DNA from: Hymenobacter siberiensis
GTDB lineage: Bacteria > Bacteroidota > Bacteroidia > Cytophagales > Hymenobacteraceae
NCBI RefSeq assembly: GCF_018967865.2
Contig: NZ_JAHLZY020000001.1
Location: forward strand, 992,001-1,056,000
Reading direction: 5' to 3'
DNA length: 64,000 nt
Within the stretch, counting starts at the first letter, position 1. The number at the start of each line of letters is the position of its first letter. Below the pieces are notes generated by a model. It searched no databases and had not been told where the DNA came from. It saw only the letters and a list, made by a program, of their open reading frames with translations. The translations under genes were made by a program, and so were the position numbers. This document shows, one piece after another, positions 35,968-43,808 of the stretch.

Positions 35968-36567
35968 CTAGAACGTGAAGCGCAGGCTCACGGCCGCATC
36001 GTTGTAGAAGCCGGTGTAGCCGTGGAATACCTCGAAGAAGGGCTTGTAGTCGACGCCTACCACGAAGGGCAGGTCGGGCAGCTTGTATTCGAGGCCCAGA
36101 ATCAGGTCGGCTCCGATGGCGAGGTACGTGGTTTCGTCGTAGTAATAACCGTCTTTGTTGCCTTTGAGGAAGTACCCGTCGCCGTTGCGGCCGTTGTAGT
36201 AAAACCGGTCGTCGGCAAAGTAGTAGCGGCCCTGGTAGGCCCCGGCGTGGAAGCCCGCGCCGTAGTAGAACTGCAGGCCCTTGGCGTCGGGCACACCAAT
36301 GTGCTTTTCGCCCAGAATGGTGAGGCGGCCACCGCGTGCTTTGTACTCCGTCGTGAGCAGAGCCTCGATGGCCACGCCCTTGCCGCTGCCCAAAAAGTGC
36401 TTCAGCGTGAGTCCCGACGACCAGCCGCCACCGCGCAGGCCAATGCCCGTGCTATAGCCCGAACCGCTGCCACTGCCGCCGCCGCTACTTTTTTTCTTCG
36501 ATTGGGCGTTAGCGGCCAGGCCGGGTAACAGGAGAAGCAGGAACCCGGTAAGACGTAAATAATTCAT
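35968..36567 (-). CDS. Outer-membrane beta-barrel-like protein, paralogue of the 11490 gene
   Basis: 199 residues from ATG 36567, with signal peptide (MNYLRLTGFLLLLLPGLAANA). A Lys/Ser/Gly-rich linker (KKKSSGGGSGSGSG) follows. The body has tyrosine-rich strands and turns (RYYFADDRFYYNGRNGDGYF), LILGLEYKLPDLPFVVGVDYKP, and a C-terminal strand AAVSLRFTF ending in Phe, typical of outer-membrane barrels. Function unknown. Confidence 0.8.
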   Translation of the reverse strand: MNYLRLTGFLLLLLPGLAANAQSKKKSSGGGSGSGSGYSTGIGLRGGGWSSGLTLKHFLGSGKGVAIEALLTTEYKARGGRLTILGEKHIGVPDAKGLQFYYGAGFHAGAYQGRYYFADDRFYYNGRNGDGYFLKGNKDGYYYDETTYLAIGADLILGLEYKLPDLPFVVGVDYKPFFEVFHGYTGFYNDAAVSLRFTF

Positions 36568-36601
36568 GAAAAAACACTGTTTGGTAATGTTAAAAGTTGG
36601 A

Positions 36602-36609
36602 CAAAAGTA
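36602..36609 (-). promoter_or_regulatory. Predicted -7 box of the 35968 gene
   Basis: TACTTTTG on the minus strand, 34 nt before the start codon; identical to the boxes of sucD and the OmpH gene. Confidence 0.55.
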
Positions 36610-36647
36610 AGCGGTAAGGCGCGAAGTACGCCATAACCCGCAGGTAG

Positions 36648-36750
36648 CAGTCCAAAGTCGGGTGGTGCGATGAACTGCCCAGCGGGCTTGTTCGGCCTGA
36701 CACGGAGCGGTGCGACGACCAACAAGTCGTTGCACCGCTCCGTGTCAGGC
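36648..36750. repeat. Partial relative of the 32116 MITE-like element
   Basis: It shares aaagtcgggtggtgcgatga and ccagcgggctt with that element and has an internal hairpin of the same kind (ggtgcgacgac / gtcgttgcacc). That hairpin is extended by arms ggcctgacacggagc / gctccgtgtcaggcc. The far terminal repeat is missing. Confidence 0.7.
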
Positions 36751-36789
36751 CTCCGCCAGGCTGCTGCCGGCACTCCGGTTGGCTTTGGG

Positions 36790-37476
36790 TTATTTGATGC
36801 GCTCCAGGAGCCAGGTGCCCAGCGGCGGGCCGTCGGGCGCGGGGCCGGTGGCGGGCGGCAGCCGTAGCGGGGCTACCACGCCGGCCGGCAGGGTGGCCTG
36901 GTCGGGGGCGGTAAAGCTGGGGCCGCTGTCGGTGCCGGCGTCGTAGGCACGGGCGGGCACCCGGCGCTGGGCCACCCATTGGCCGTTGGCATCGAGCAGG
37001 TTTTCGTCTTCCAGCACCGCAAACCAGTCCGGGCTCGGCGCAATCATCGTCACCAGGCTCAGGCGGGGGTGGGCGGCGTCGAGGCGAATGGTGTCGGCCA
37101 CCATCCCCGGCGAGTTGATAACGCGCCCCTCCAACATTCGGAAAGCCGCGCCACTGCTTGCCAAGGTCGTTATTTCGGTCCGCAACGCGGTATTGTTGCC
37201 GCGCTCCGCCATGTCCCTGATGCCGGTACTGGCCAGCTGGCCGGGCCGAAACAGCAGCCCATCGGCCCGGTGTGAAGCCCCGATAACTGCCGAAAAATGC
37301 GCCCCGGCCGGGAAGTTGGCGTGCGTGTCGGCGCTCCAGGTGGCTTCGAACGTGACGCGGTACAGGGCCGGCCCAATAGTTGGGGCGGGGGGCTGCCCGG
37401 CCGGGCTGGTGTTGGTGCAGGCTGCCAGCCCAAGCATGGCGGGCCACAGGCCCAGGCGATGGAGTGAACAAGGCAT
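36790..37476 (-). CDS. Spondin-domain lipoprotein
   Basis: 228 residues from ATG 37476. The N-terminus MPCSLHRLGLWPAMLGLAAC is a lipoprotein signal with Cys about 20. The Spondin_N domain is recognised by YRVTFEATWSADTHANFPAG, HFSAVIGASHRADGLLF and ASTGIRDMAERGN. In the eukaryotic family this domain binds matrix components; in bacteria its role is unknown, and lipid anchoring points to the cell surface or periplasm. It begins 31 nt after the peroxiredoxin stop on the same strand and may share its transcript. Confidence 0.8.
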   Translation of the reverse strand: MPCSLHRLGLWPAMLGLAACTNTSPAGQPPAPTIGPALYRVTFEATWSADTHANFPAGAHFSAVIGASHRADGLLFRPGQLASTGIRDMAERGNNTALRTEITTLASSGAAFRMLEGRVINSPGMVADTIRLDAAHPRLSLVTMIAPSPDWFAVLEDENLLDANGQWVAQRRVPARAYDAGTDSGPSFTAPDQATLPAGVVAPLRLPPATGPAPDGPPLGTWLLERIK

Positions 37477-37507
37477 GGCGCGAAAAAACGGGATTAGACG
37501 AGCGGGA

Positions 37508-38113
37508 TTACAGCGCCTGGGCCACCTGCCGCACGCTGGTGCGGTGGCGGTAGTCGGTGTTGAAGTAGGCAAACTTGATTTTGCCATCCTGACCGATGAC
37601 GTAGGTGGCGGGCACGGGCAGAATGTTCTGGTCGAGCCCATTGGCCTTTTTCAGGTCGACGCCGAAGCCCATGTACTTTTTCGCCGTGGCATCGTCCACC
37701 ACAAAAGCCGTTTTGTAGGCCTTCATAATGGTCAGGTTCTGGTCATGTACGATGGGGAACGACGCCTTGGTTTTGGCCACCGTCTGGTCGATGTTGGCCG
37801 GCGTTTCGGGAGTTATCACCACCACTTGCGCGCCCTTGGCCGTGAGCACCTGCAGCGAATCCTGCAGCTGGCTCAGCTCCTTGTTGCAATACGGGCACCA
37901 CTGTCCACGGTAGAAATACAGCACTACGGGGCCCTTTTTCAAGAGCTGGCGCAACTCTACTGGCCGGCCGGCGGCATCCTGGCCTTTAAAAGCCGGAGCC
38001 ATGCTACCCACCGCCAGGGCCGAGGCCGTGAGTGATGGAGCGGGGGCTTGCTGGGCCAGCGCCGGAGCGGCCAGCAGTGCCAGTGCGCCGGTAAGATTCA
38101 AAAAGGACTTCAT
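37508..38113 (-). CDS. Exported peroxiredoxin-like protein (AhpC/TSA family)
   Basis: 201 residues with signal peptide MKSFLNLTGALALLAAPALA. A thioredoxin-fold core starts near 36, with FYRGQWCPYCNKELSQLQ (Cys73 and Cys76), PETPANIDQTVAKTKASFPI and the cis-proline region PVPATYVIGQDGKIKF. The CxxC at the peroxidatic position, as in Prx-like or PrxQ-type relatives, suits reduction of peroxides or disulfides in the periplasm. Start is ATG 38113. Confidence 0.9.
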   Translation of the reverse strand: MKSFLNLTGALALLAAPALAQQAPAPSLTASALAVGSMAPAFKGQDAAGRPVELRQLLKKGPVVLYFYRGQWCPYCNKELSQLQDSLQVLTAKGAQVVVITPETPANIDQTVAKTKASFPIVHDQNLTIMKAYKTAFVVDDATAKKYMGFGVDLKKANGLDQNILPVPATYVIGQDGKIKFAYFNTDYRHRTSVRQVAQAL

Positions 38114-38230
38114 GAGCTTGGGGAAATAACGAACAGTTGCGGGGCCAGACGGCCACCCGCTACCACCCTTACACCCGGGTTTACTTTTTGTTCAGAGCCC
38201 TCTCCACTGTATCGGTCAGGAAAAAACCAG

Positions 38231-38269
38231 CGGCCACTTCGGCCAGAGCAGCCCGCGCCGAAGTGGCCG
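38231..38269. repeat. Isolated hairpin upstream of the peroxiredoxin gene
   Basis: The arms cggccacttcgg / ccgaagtggccg are perfect complements with a 15-nt loop. It lies in the otherwise featureless gap 38114-38369, between the two minus-strand genes, and could end the transcript of the gene at 38370. Confidence 0.5.
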
Positions 38270-38369
38270 CCAATGCAGCGGATAGCAACAGCGCCCCCCG
38301 CTGGTAGCTGGCAGTGCGCGGTTGCGGCAGGTAGTAGCCTACGCCAGTTCCTTGGGGCTGTCCCAGTTG

Positions 38370-39020
38370 TTAGTCCCGGGCCAGTTCGTCGGAAAGATGC
38401 ACGCGCACACCCCCGCCGTCATCCTCGGCGGCGTGGAGCATGGCGGCGGCTACTGTGGCCCCGGCCACGGGGCGGTACTTCAGCAGCGGGCCGCGCAGCA
38501 GCGGGCTCACCAGCCGTAGCACTATGGCCCCCAGGCGTTCGCCCAGGCGGGGCTGCGCCCGCTCGCCCAGCAGCAGCGAGGGCCGGAAAATATGAATGGC
38601 CCGGAAAGGCGTCTGGCGCACGGCGGCTTCCATTTCGCCCTTCACCCGGCTGTAGTAGATGGAGCTTTCGGCATCGGCCCCCATGCTGGATACCACCATG
38701 AACTGCGCGGCAAAGTTGCTGGCCGCCAGCGCTGCCAGCTGCACTACGTACAGGAAATCGACTTTGAAAAATGCCTCCTTCGAGCCCGCCTGCTTCATGG
38801 TGGTGCCCAGGCAGCAGTACACGTCGTCGGCGATGAGCTTTAGGCGCGCCTCATCCAGCTTGTCCAGCTCCGTGACCACCTGCACCAGCTTGGGATGGAT
38901 AGTGGGCACAGCCTTGCGGCCCACCACAATCACCTTGGTGTAGCGGTCCGAAGCCAGCAGCAGCGGCAGTAGTTGTGAACCAATGAGGCCGGTAGCACCG
39001 GCGAGGAGGGCGGTTTTCAT
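38370..39020 (-). CDS. NAD(P)-binding Rossmann-fold protein (NmrA/HTATIP2-like)
   Basis: 216 residues from ATG 39020. The Rossmann glycine motif GATGLIGSQLL stands at 8-18, followed by VIVVGRKAVP. YCCLGTTMKQAGS, MVVSSMGADAESSIYYSRVK with the YxxxK-like pair, and IFRPSLLLGER mark the atypical SDR group of oxidoreductase HTATIP2 relatives. Substrate unknown. A REP repeat begins only 3 nt upstream of its start codon, so its promoter may lie within or beyond the repeat. Confidence 0.85.
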   Translation of the reverse strand: MKTALLAGATGLIGSQLLPLLLASDRYTKVIVVGRKAVPTIHPKLVQVVTELDKLDEARLKLIADDVYCCLGTTMKQAGSKEAFFKVDFLYVVQLAALAASNFAAQFMVVSSMGADAESSIYYSRVKGEMEAAVRQTPFRAIHIFRPSLLLGERAQPRLGERLGAIVLRLVSPLLRGPLLKYRPVAGATVAAAMLHAAEDDGGGVRVHLSDELARD

Positions 39021-39022
39021 AA

Positions 39023-39118
39023 GTAGGGTGCGGGGCTTGCCCCCGCCCGTCGTTGAGCAGAGTCTACGCCATCCTGAAAATTCTGTTCGACGACAGGCAG
39101 GGGCAAGCCCCGTACTAC
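39023..39118. repeat. REP repeats on the 3' side of the RAYT gene
   Basis: The first unit (39023-39055) is the exact reverse complement of the unit at 40880-40912 (core gggggcaagccccgcaccc). A second, diverged unit runs 39088-39117 in the opposite sense (gacgacaggcaggggcaagc). The RAYT stop codon, TAG at 39115-39117, lies inside it. Confidence 0.85.
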
Positions 39119-39397
39119 CACCGATTAGGGTTGTCTATAATATAGCGTCGGTAGCTTTCCAGCTCGCTGGCGTCGCGAATAATCCGCTCGTAGTAATCAC
39201 GCTGCCAGCACGAAGCCGGTGCCGGCTGATTTGCGGCTAATAATTGCTTACGCCATTGGGTAAAGCAACGTGACTTGAAACTGCCCACGACCGCATTTAT
39301 GGCTACTACCTGATTGCGTGTCAGCACCAAAATGCAATGCAGATGATTTGGCATTAATATCCAGGCATCTAGTTTTACTGTGGGGAAATGTTCTGGT

Positions 39398-40602
39398 ACT
39401 CTACCCTACTAAAAGTCAGGCAAGGCAAAAAAACGGGGCGGCCCGACCTTTGAGGCTCCTACACGCTCAACTCGTTCCGCCCCATGAAGCAACGCCTCAT
39501 CGCCAAAATTACGACCGTTTTACAACACCTGCCGGTGGTGCGCAACCTGGCTCGCCAAAAGTTTGTGAGCCAGTTCATTATCGCGCTGATAAAAAGCCGC
39601 AACGTCCAATTCTGCGAGGTGGCCCAGCACTTGAACGATGCCGTCAAGTTGGCCTCGAACGAAACCCGGATTCAGGATTTTTTCCGCGAAACGGACCTGA
39701 ACTATCTGGTGCTGGCGCAGTTAGTACTGGGCCTGCTGCCGGCCCAGGGCAAGCTGCGCCTGTGCCTGGACCGCACGGAGTGGGATTTCGGCCAGTGCCA
39801 GGTCAATATCCTACTCGTGACCGTGGGTCAGGGCGCGTTTCACGTGCCCCTCTACTGGGAACTGCTCGACAACCGCAGCGGCAATTCCAACGCGGCTGAC
39901 CGCATCGCCCTGCTCCGGGTCTGCGTCCAGGTGCTGGGCAAAGACCGGATTGGCCTGGTGCTGGGCGACCGCGAATTCGTGGGCCATGCCTGGTTCAAAT
40001 GGCTCAAGGACAACGGACTGCCTTTTGTTATGCGTCTACCCCGGCACCACCTGCTCACTCACCCGAGTGGCCGCCGGCAAGCCATTACGGACCTGGGCCT
40101 GGCCGTCGGACAGACCCGGCGCTTCGCCCAGTGCCAGGTCGACGGGGTCTGGGGACAGGTCTGGGTCAAGGCCTTGACGGACGGGGATTTCCTCTTTCTT
40201 TTTGGCAACGTGGGCCTGCCGTACATGGGGCAGCTCTACGCCAAGCGCTGGACCATCGAGCAGTGCTTTCAGAACCTCAAAGGTCGGAGCTTCAACCTGG
40301 AGGCCAGTCACTTGCGCTGCCACCTGAAGTTGCGCAAGCTCGTGGCCCTGGTCAGTCTGGCGTACGCCTTTTGCCTGGGCGTGGGCACGGTAGCCGACCG
40401 GAAAAGCCAGCCCATCGGCCGCAAAAACCACGGCTACCGAGCCATGAGCCTTAGCCGACACGGCTTAAATATCCTGCGCCAGCTCAGCCGCCCCGGTACC
40501 GGGGCGGCTGAGAAGCTCGCCCGAATGGTGGAAACAGTATTGCGCTGGTTTTGCTGGCAAATTACTCGATATCAATTCACTAGAAAAATAGTAGGGTAGA
40601 GT
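39398..40602 (+). mobile_element. IS4-family insertion sequence, 1205 bp, inside the RAYT gene
   Basis: Perfect inverted ends actctaccctacta (39398-39411 and 40589-40602) and an 11-bp direct repeat aatgttctggt (39387-39397 and 40603-40613) frame it. The repeat length is right for the IS4 family. It carries one intact transposase, so the copy is potentially active and probably recent. Confidence 0.95.
39484..40599 (+). CDS. IS4-family DDE transposase
   Basis: 371 residues. An N-terminal helical region (about 1-95) is followed by the DDE core: LRLCLDRTEWDFGQ with the first Asp, GLVLGDREFVGHAWF with the second, and YAKRWTIEQCFQNLKGRSFNLE with the YxxxW..E..F motif and catalytic Glu. The insert between the Asp residues includes HVPLYWELLDNRSGNSN, typical for the family. 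Intact from ATG to stop, and the stop lies inside the right terminal repeat. Confidence 0.93.
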   Translation: MKQRLIAKITTVLQHLPVVRNLARQKFVSQFIIALIKSRNVQFCEVAQHLNDAVKLASNETRIQDFFRETDLNYLVLAQLVLGLLPAQGKLRLCLDRTEWDFGQCQVNILLVTVGQGAFHVPLYWELLDNRSGNSNAADRIALLRVCVQVLGKDRIGLVLGDREFVGHAWFKWLKDNGLPFVMRLPRHHLLTHPSGRRQAITDLGLAVGQTRRFAQCQVDGVWGQVWVKALTDGDFLFLFGNVGLPYMGQLYAKRWTIEQCFQNLKGRSFNLEASHLRCHLKLRKLVALVSLAYAFCLGVGTVADRKSQPIGRKNHGYRAMSLSRHGLNILRQLSRPGTGAAEKLARMVETVLRWFCWQITRYQFTRKIVG

Positions 40603-40822
40603 AATGTTCTGGTACAGCAGCTAATTCAAGTAGTGTGACTTCACCCAAGGAAGAATGTTGTAATGATTCTCCCGTTGCCAAACTGCCGAAAATATGGGCT
40701 TTGTTGTGTGCACAGATAGTCAGAGCATAATAGCCAGCCATGCTATAGTCATACCCATTGTATCGAATGCTACGGCGTTGCGGAGGTAATTCCATGAAGT
40801 GGTTTGCGGAGCTTGCTTTACT

Positions 40823-40912
40823 GTCGTTGAACGGTAGTAGTTGGCTCTAATTTAGAGCCGTATTTAAGGTTACCGTTCAACGACGGGCGGGGGCAAGCCC
40901 CGCACCCTACTT
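40823..40912. repeat. REP and hairpin on the 5' side of the RAYT gene
   Basis: The arms gtcgttgaacggta / taccgttcaacgac (40823-40836, 40871-40884) enclose a small palindrome ggctctaatttagagcc. A REP unit (40880-40912, core gggggcaagccccgcaccc) follows directly, and the stop codon of the next gene lies in its end. Confidence 0.8.
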
Positions 40913-41743
40913 CAACTGGGTTGCTTCCGGCTCCAGTAGCACTAGTCCCTGCCGGAATAGTGCCCCCAGGGCCTTCTTAAATACTTTTTTGCTCATGCCC
41001 ACGCGGCGGTACACGTCCTCGGCTAGGCTCTTGTCGCCCAGCGGCAGGCGGCCGCCCGGCGCGGCCTGAATGGCTTTGAGCAGCGTATCCGTCGCCGATT
41101 CCACCTCGCCGTAGCCTTCTTTTTGCAGGCGCACGTCGAGCTTGCCATCGGCTCGCACTTGGCGCAGGAAGCCGGATAGCTGCTCGCCCAGGCGCAGGGG
41201 GCGGAATACTTCGTTGTGGAACAGCAGCCCCTGGTGCGTGCCGTTCACAATGATGGGGTAGCCCAGCTCGGTTTCGTCGGCCACCATGATGCGCACCGCG
41301 TCGCCGGGCTCGCCCTGGAAAGGCTCGTTGCTGATGAACTGCTTCCACTTGGTGGAAGCCACGAGGCGGTCGCTTTCCTCGTCGAGGTACACGTACACAA
41401 ACACCCGCTCGCCGGTGCGCAGGTCGCGCCGCTGGTTGCGGAAGGGCAGGAGCAGGTCTTTTTCCAGGCCCCACTCCAGGAAGGCGCCGGCCGGGCCGTG
41501 GTCCTTCACCGTGAGGCCGGCGTAGGAGTTCACCAGCGCCAGGGGCCGCAGGTTGGTGGCAATGAGGCGGTCTTCCGAGTCGCGGTACACGAACACGCGC
41601 ACGATGTCGCCCACGCGGGTGCCGGCCTCCACGTACTTTTCGGGCAGCAGCAGGTCGCCGTCGTCGGAGGTGAGGTAGAGGCCGATGCTGGTTTCGCGGG
41701 CTACTTCGAGGTCGTTGTAATCGCCGAGGAGGAGGCTGGCCAT
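40907..41743 (-). CDS. cvfB: S1-domain RNA-binding protein, CvfB family
   Basis: 278 residues from ATG 41743 (MASLLLGDYNDLEVARETSI). Three tandem S1-like OB folds are visible: GLYLTSDDGDLLLPEKY, AGAFLEWGLEKDLLLPF and the segment around YPIIVNGTHQGLLFHNEVF. A C-terminal winged helix (YRRVGMSKKVFKKALGAL) completes the CvfB layout known from Staphylococcus and Streptococcus, where it binds RNA and affects virulence gene expression. The longer upstream frame is not used. Its TAG stop lies within a REP. Confidence 0.9.
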   Translation of the reverse strand: MASLLLGDYNDLEVARETSIGLYLTSDDGDLLLPEKYVEAGTRVGDIVRVFVYRDSEDRLIATNLRPLALVNSYAGLTVKDHGPAGAFLEWGLEKDLLLPFRNQRRDLRTGERVFVYVYLDEESDRLVASTKWKQFISNEPFQGEPGDAVRIMVADETELGYPIIVNGTHQGLLFHNEVFRPLRLGEQLSGFLRQVRADGKLDVRLQKEGYGEVESATDTLLKAIQAAPGGRLPLGDKSLAEDVYRRVGMSKKVFKKALGALFRQGLVLLEPEATQLK

Positions 41744-42040
41744 AGGGGGGAGTCTTAAGAAGTGAAGGGGCAAAGGTCGGGAGGAAATGAATTTGAGGCG
41801 GCTGTAGCCATTGTTGCGCTGCTGATTACGCCCCCCGCGCCCCCAGCCGCCCGCCGCAACTTCAAAAAAACGCTGATAATACCGTTTCATTCTCAGGCGG
41901 GTGGGCCAATTTGAGCCGCTGGAGGCAATTAATTTATAGCCTTATAGAATTTGTAGGGTATAGCAGGAAGCTGCGCGTGTGGCCCGGCGTGCTGCTTTTT
42001 CGCTCTCTCGGTGCCTTTCTCTATCCTAAAACCCTCCCAT

Positions 42041-43510
42041 ATGAGAGACCTTTTAACAACTCTTCAAGCCGTTGCCATTGTGGGGCTGGTCGCTTCGCAC
42101 GGCCACGCCCAAACGGCCGACCGCAAAACGGCCGTCAGCCTGTTCGGCAGCGCCTACCAGTACAAAGGCAGCCTGGGCGAAGACTTCTGGAAGTGGGACC
42201 GCAACGCCTATGGCCCCGGCATCGGCATCAACCGCTACCTCACCCCGGGCCTCGACCTGAGCCTGCAGGGCAGCTACGTGGTGCTGAAAGGTGCCCAGAG
42301 TGCCGCCACCTACTTCAGCAACAATGTGTTGAATGCCAATCTGGTCCTCAAGCTGAAGCTGAATAACGGCTGGGCCCTGAAGGAAGACGCCCGCGTGCAG
42401 CCCTACCTGCTGGCCGCCCCCGGCTACGTGTACATGAGCCGCGAAGGCAAGGTGCGCGGCCTGAACGTGAACGAAAACAAGTCGTACTTCGACCTGTTTG
42501 GTGCCGCTGGTATCAACTTCCGGCTTTCTGATGCGGTGGGTGTGTTCGTCCAGACCGGCCAGCACATTCCCCTCAATGCCAACATTGACGGCGAGCCCAT
42601 CCGCGACAGCGACAAGTTCGATGACCGGTACCTGCAGTACACCGTGGGCCTCACCATCGCCTTCGGCAAAGCCAAGGATACCGACAACGACGGCGTGCCC
42701 GACCGCAAGGACAAGTGCCCCGAAACGCCCGCCGGCGTGGCCGTGGACCCCAACGGCTGCCCCCTCGACCGCGACGCCGATGGCGTGCCCGACTACCAGG
42801 ACAAGTGCCCCGATGAGAAAGGCCTCGCCACCCTCGAAGGCTGCCCCGACCGCGACGGCGATGGCGTGCGCGACAGCGAAGATGCCTGCCCCGATACCCC
42901 TGGCAAGGCCGAGCTGAAAGGCTGCCCCGACGCCGACAACGACGGCGTGAGCGACCCCAACGATAAGTGCCCCGACACCCCCGCCGGCACCCGGGTAGAT
43001 GCCAACGGCTGCCCGCTGGTGCTCGACCAGGACCGCGACGGTGTGCTCGACAACGTGGACAAATGCCCCGACACCCCCGCCGGTGCCCGCGTCGACTCAG
43101 TGGGCTGCCCGCTGGCCATCGACCCCAGCTTGCTGAAACTGCAGGTGCCCATCCGGTTCCGCACCAACAGCACGGTTATCGAGCGCAGCTCGTATCCCAC
43201 GGCCAACCGCATTTCGCAAGCCATGAAGACCCACGCGGACTACCAGTTGCGCATCATTGGCCACGCCGACAGCCGCGGTACCGATGAGTACAACCAGGGC
43301 CTTTCCGTGCGCCGTGCCGAAGCTGTGAAACGCTACTTCACCAACAAGGGGGTCGAGTCCAGCCGCATCATCACCGAAGGCCAGGGTGAGAGCGAGCCAG
43401 CGGCACCCAACACCACACCCGCCGGCATGACGAAAAACCGCCGGGTCGAATTCCGATTTGAGTTCATTCCCGTTCCCGTTCCCGTTCCCGTTCCCACGCC
43501 CGTGCTCTAA
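42041..43510 (+). CDS. OmpA-family protein with an N-terminal barrel and thrombospondin type-3 repeats
   Basis: 489 residues from ATG 42041, with signal peptide ending HGHAQ. The barrel covers about 25-215 (GPGIGINRYLTPGLDLSLQG). Five calcium-binding type-3 repeats, DTDNDGVPDRKDKCPETPAG and similar, span 215-365. The OmpA peptidoglycan-binding domain (about 370-475) has RIIGHADSRGTDEYNQGLSVRRAE-type sequence. The tail is a PV repeat (IPVPVPVPVPTPVL) coded by the hexamer cccgtt in tandem. It anchors the outer membrane to the wall. The upstream gap 41744-42040 shows no other gene. Confidence 0.93.
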   Translation: MRDLLTTLQAVAIVGLVASHGHAQTADRKTAVSLFGSAYQYKGSLGEDFWKWDRNAYGPGIGINRYLTPGLDLSLQGSYVVLKGAQSAATYFSNNVLNANLVLKLKLNNGWALKEDARVQPYLLAAPGYVYMSREGKVRGLNVNENKSYFDLFGAAGINFRLSDAVGVFVQTGQHIPLNANIDGEPIRDSDKFDDRYLQYTVGLTIAFGKAKDTDNDGVPDRKDKCPETPAGVAVDPNGCPLDRDADGVPDYQDKCPDEKGLATLEGCPDRDGDGVRDSEDACPDTPGKAELKGCPDADNDGVSDPNDKCPDTPAGTRVDANGCPLVLDQDRDGVLDNVDKCPDTPAGARVDSVGCPLAIDPSLLKLQVPIRFRTNSTVIERSSYPTANRISQAMKTHADYQLRIIGHADSRGTDEYNQGLSVRRAEAVKRYFTNKGVESSRIITEGQGESEPAAPNTTPAGMTKNRRVEFRFEFIPVPVPVPVPTPVL

Positions 43511-43530
43511 GCATTGGCCCGGAAACGACA

Positions 43531-43566
43531 AAAAGAGCCCCATCGCATTGGTGGGGCTCTCTTTTG
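43531..43566 (+). terminator. Terminator of the OmpA-family gene
   Basis: Stem aaaagagccccatc / ggtggggctctctttt with a T-run, 21 nt after the stop. Confidence 0.85.
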
Positions 43567-43650
43567 TGTTATCGGAATGGCGTTTCAGGGGCTTTTTTGC
43601 AAGTAGCCAGCACGGCGTAGCGACGCAGCTTTGCGATTTCTATTATTCAG

Positions 43651-43765
43651 GGCAGAGGTAAACGTATGCTCCGGTCCGACCGGTTGTCGTTAAACCGAAA
43701 TCGTTGGTGCCTCAACCGGTCCGACCCGAATACGGTTACTTCTGCGCCAGTACTTACAACGGCTT
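43651..43765. repeat. Dispersed palindromic repeat, copy B (partner at 8425-8598)
   Basis: It matches copy A, in inverted orientation, over gtccgaccggttgtcgttaa, accgaaatcg and ccgaatacggttacttctgc. It lies between the OmpA terminator and the end of the ars operon. The gap 43511-43808 holds nothing else. Confidence 0.75.
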
Positions 43766-43808
43766 CATTCTGTGGCCGTGCTGAAGGAAGTGTGTTGAAT
43801 TTAAAACG

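Larger units (their letters stand above)
39115..40795 (-). pseudogene. REP-associated tyrosine transposase (RAYT, IS200-like Y1), split by an IS4-type element
   Basis: The N-terminal part begins at ATG 40795 (MELPPQRRSIRYNGYDYSMA) and reaches AAVPEH at 40603. The C-terminal part (from 39386) reads PTVKLDAWILMPNHLHCILV, with the HxH metal motif, and then RDYYERIIRD, with the candidate catalytic tyrosine, ending YRRYIIDNPNRW. Removing the insertion and one 11-bp duplication joins the two parts in frame: EHF-PTVKLDAW. The restored protein has about 154 residues, normal for the group. RAYTs cut single-stranded REP hairpins; matching REPs stand on both sides. Confidence 0.9.
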
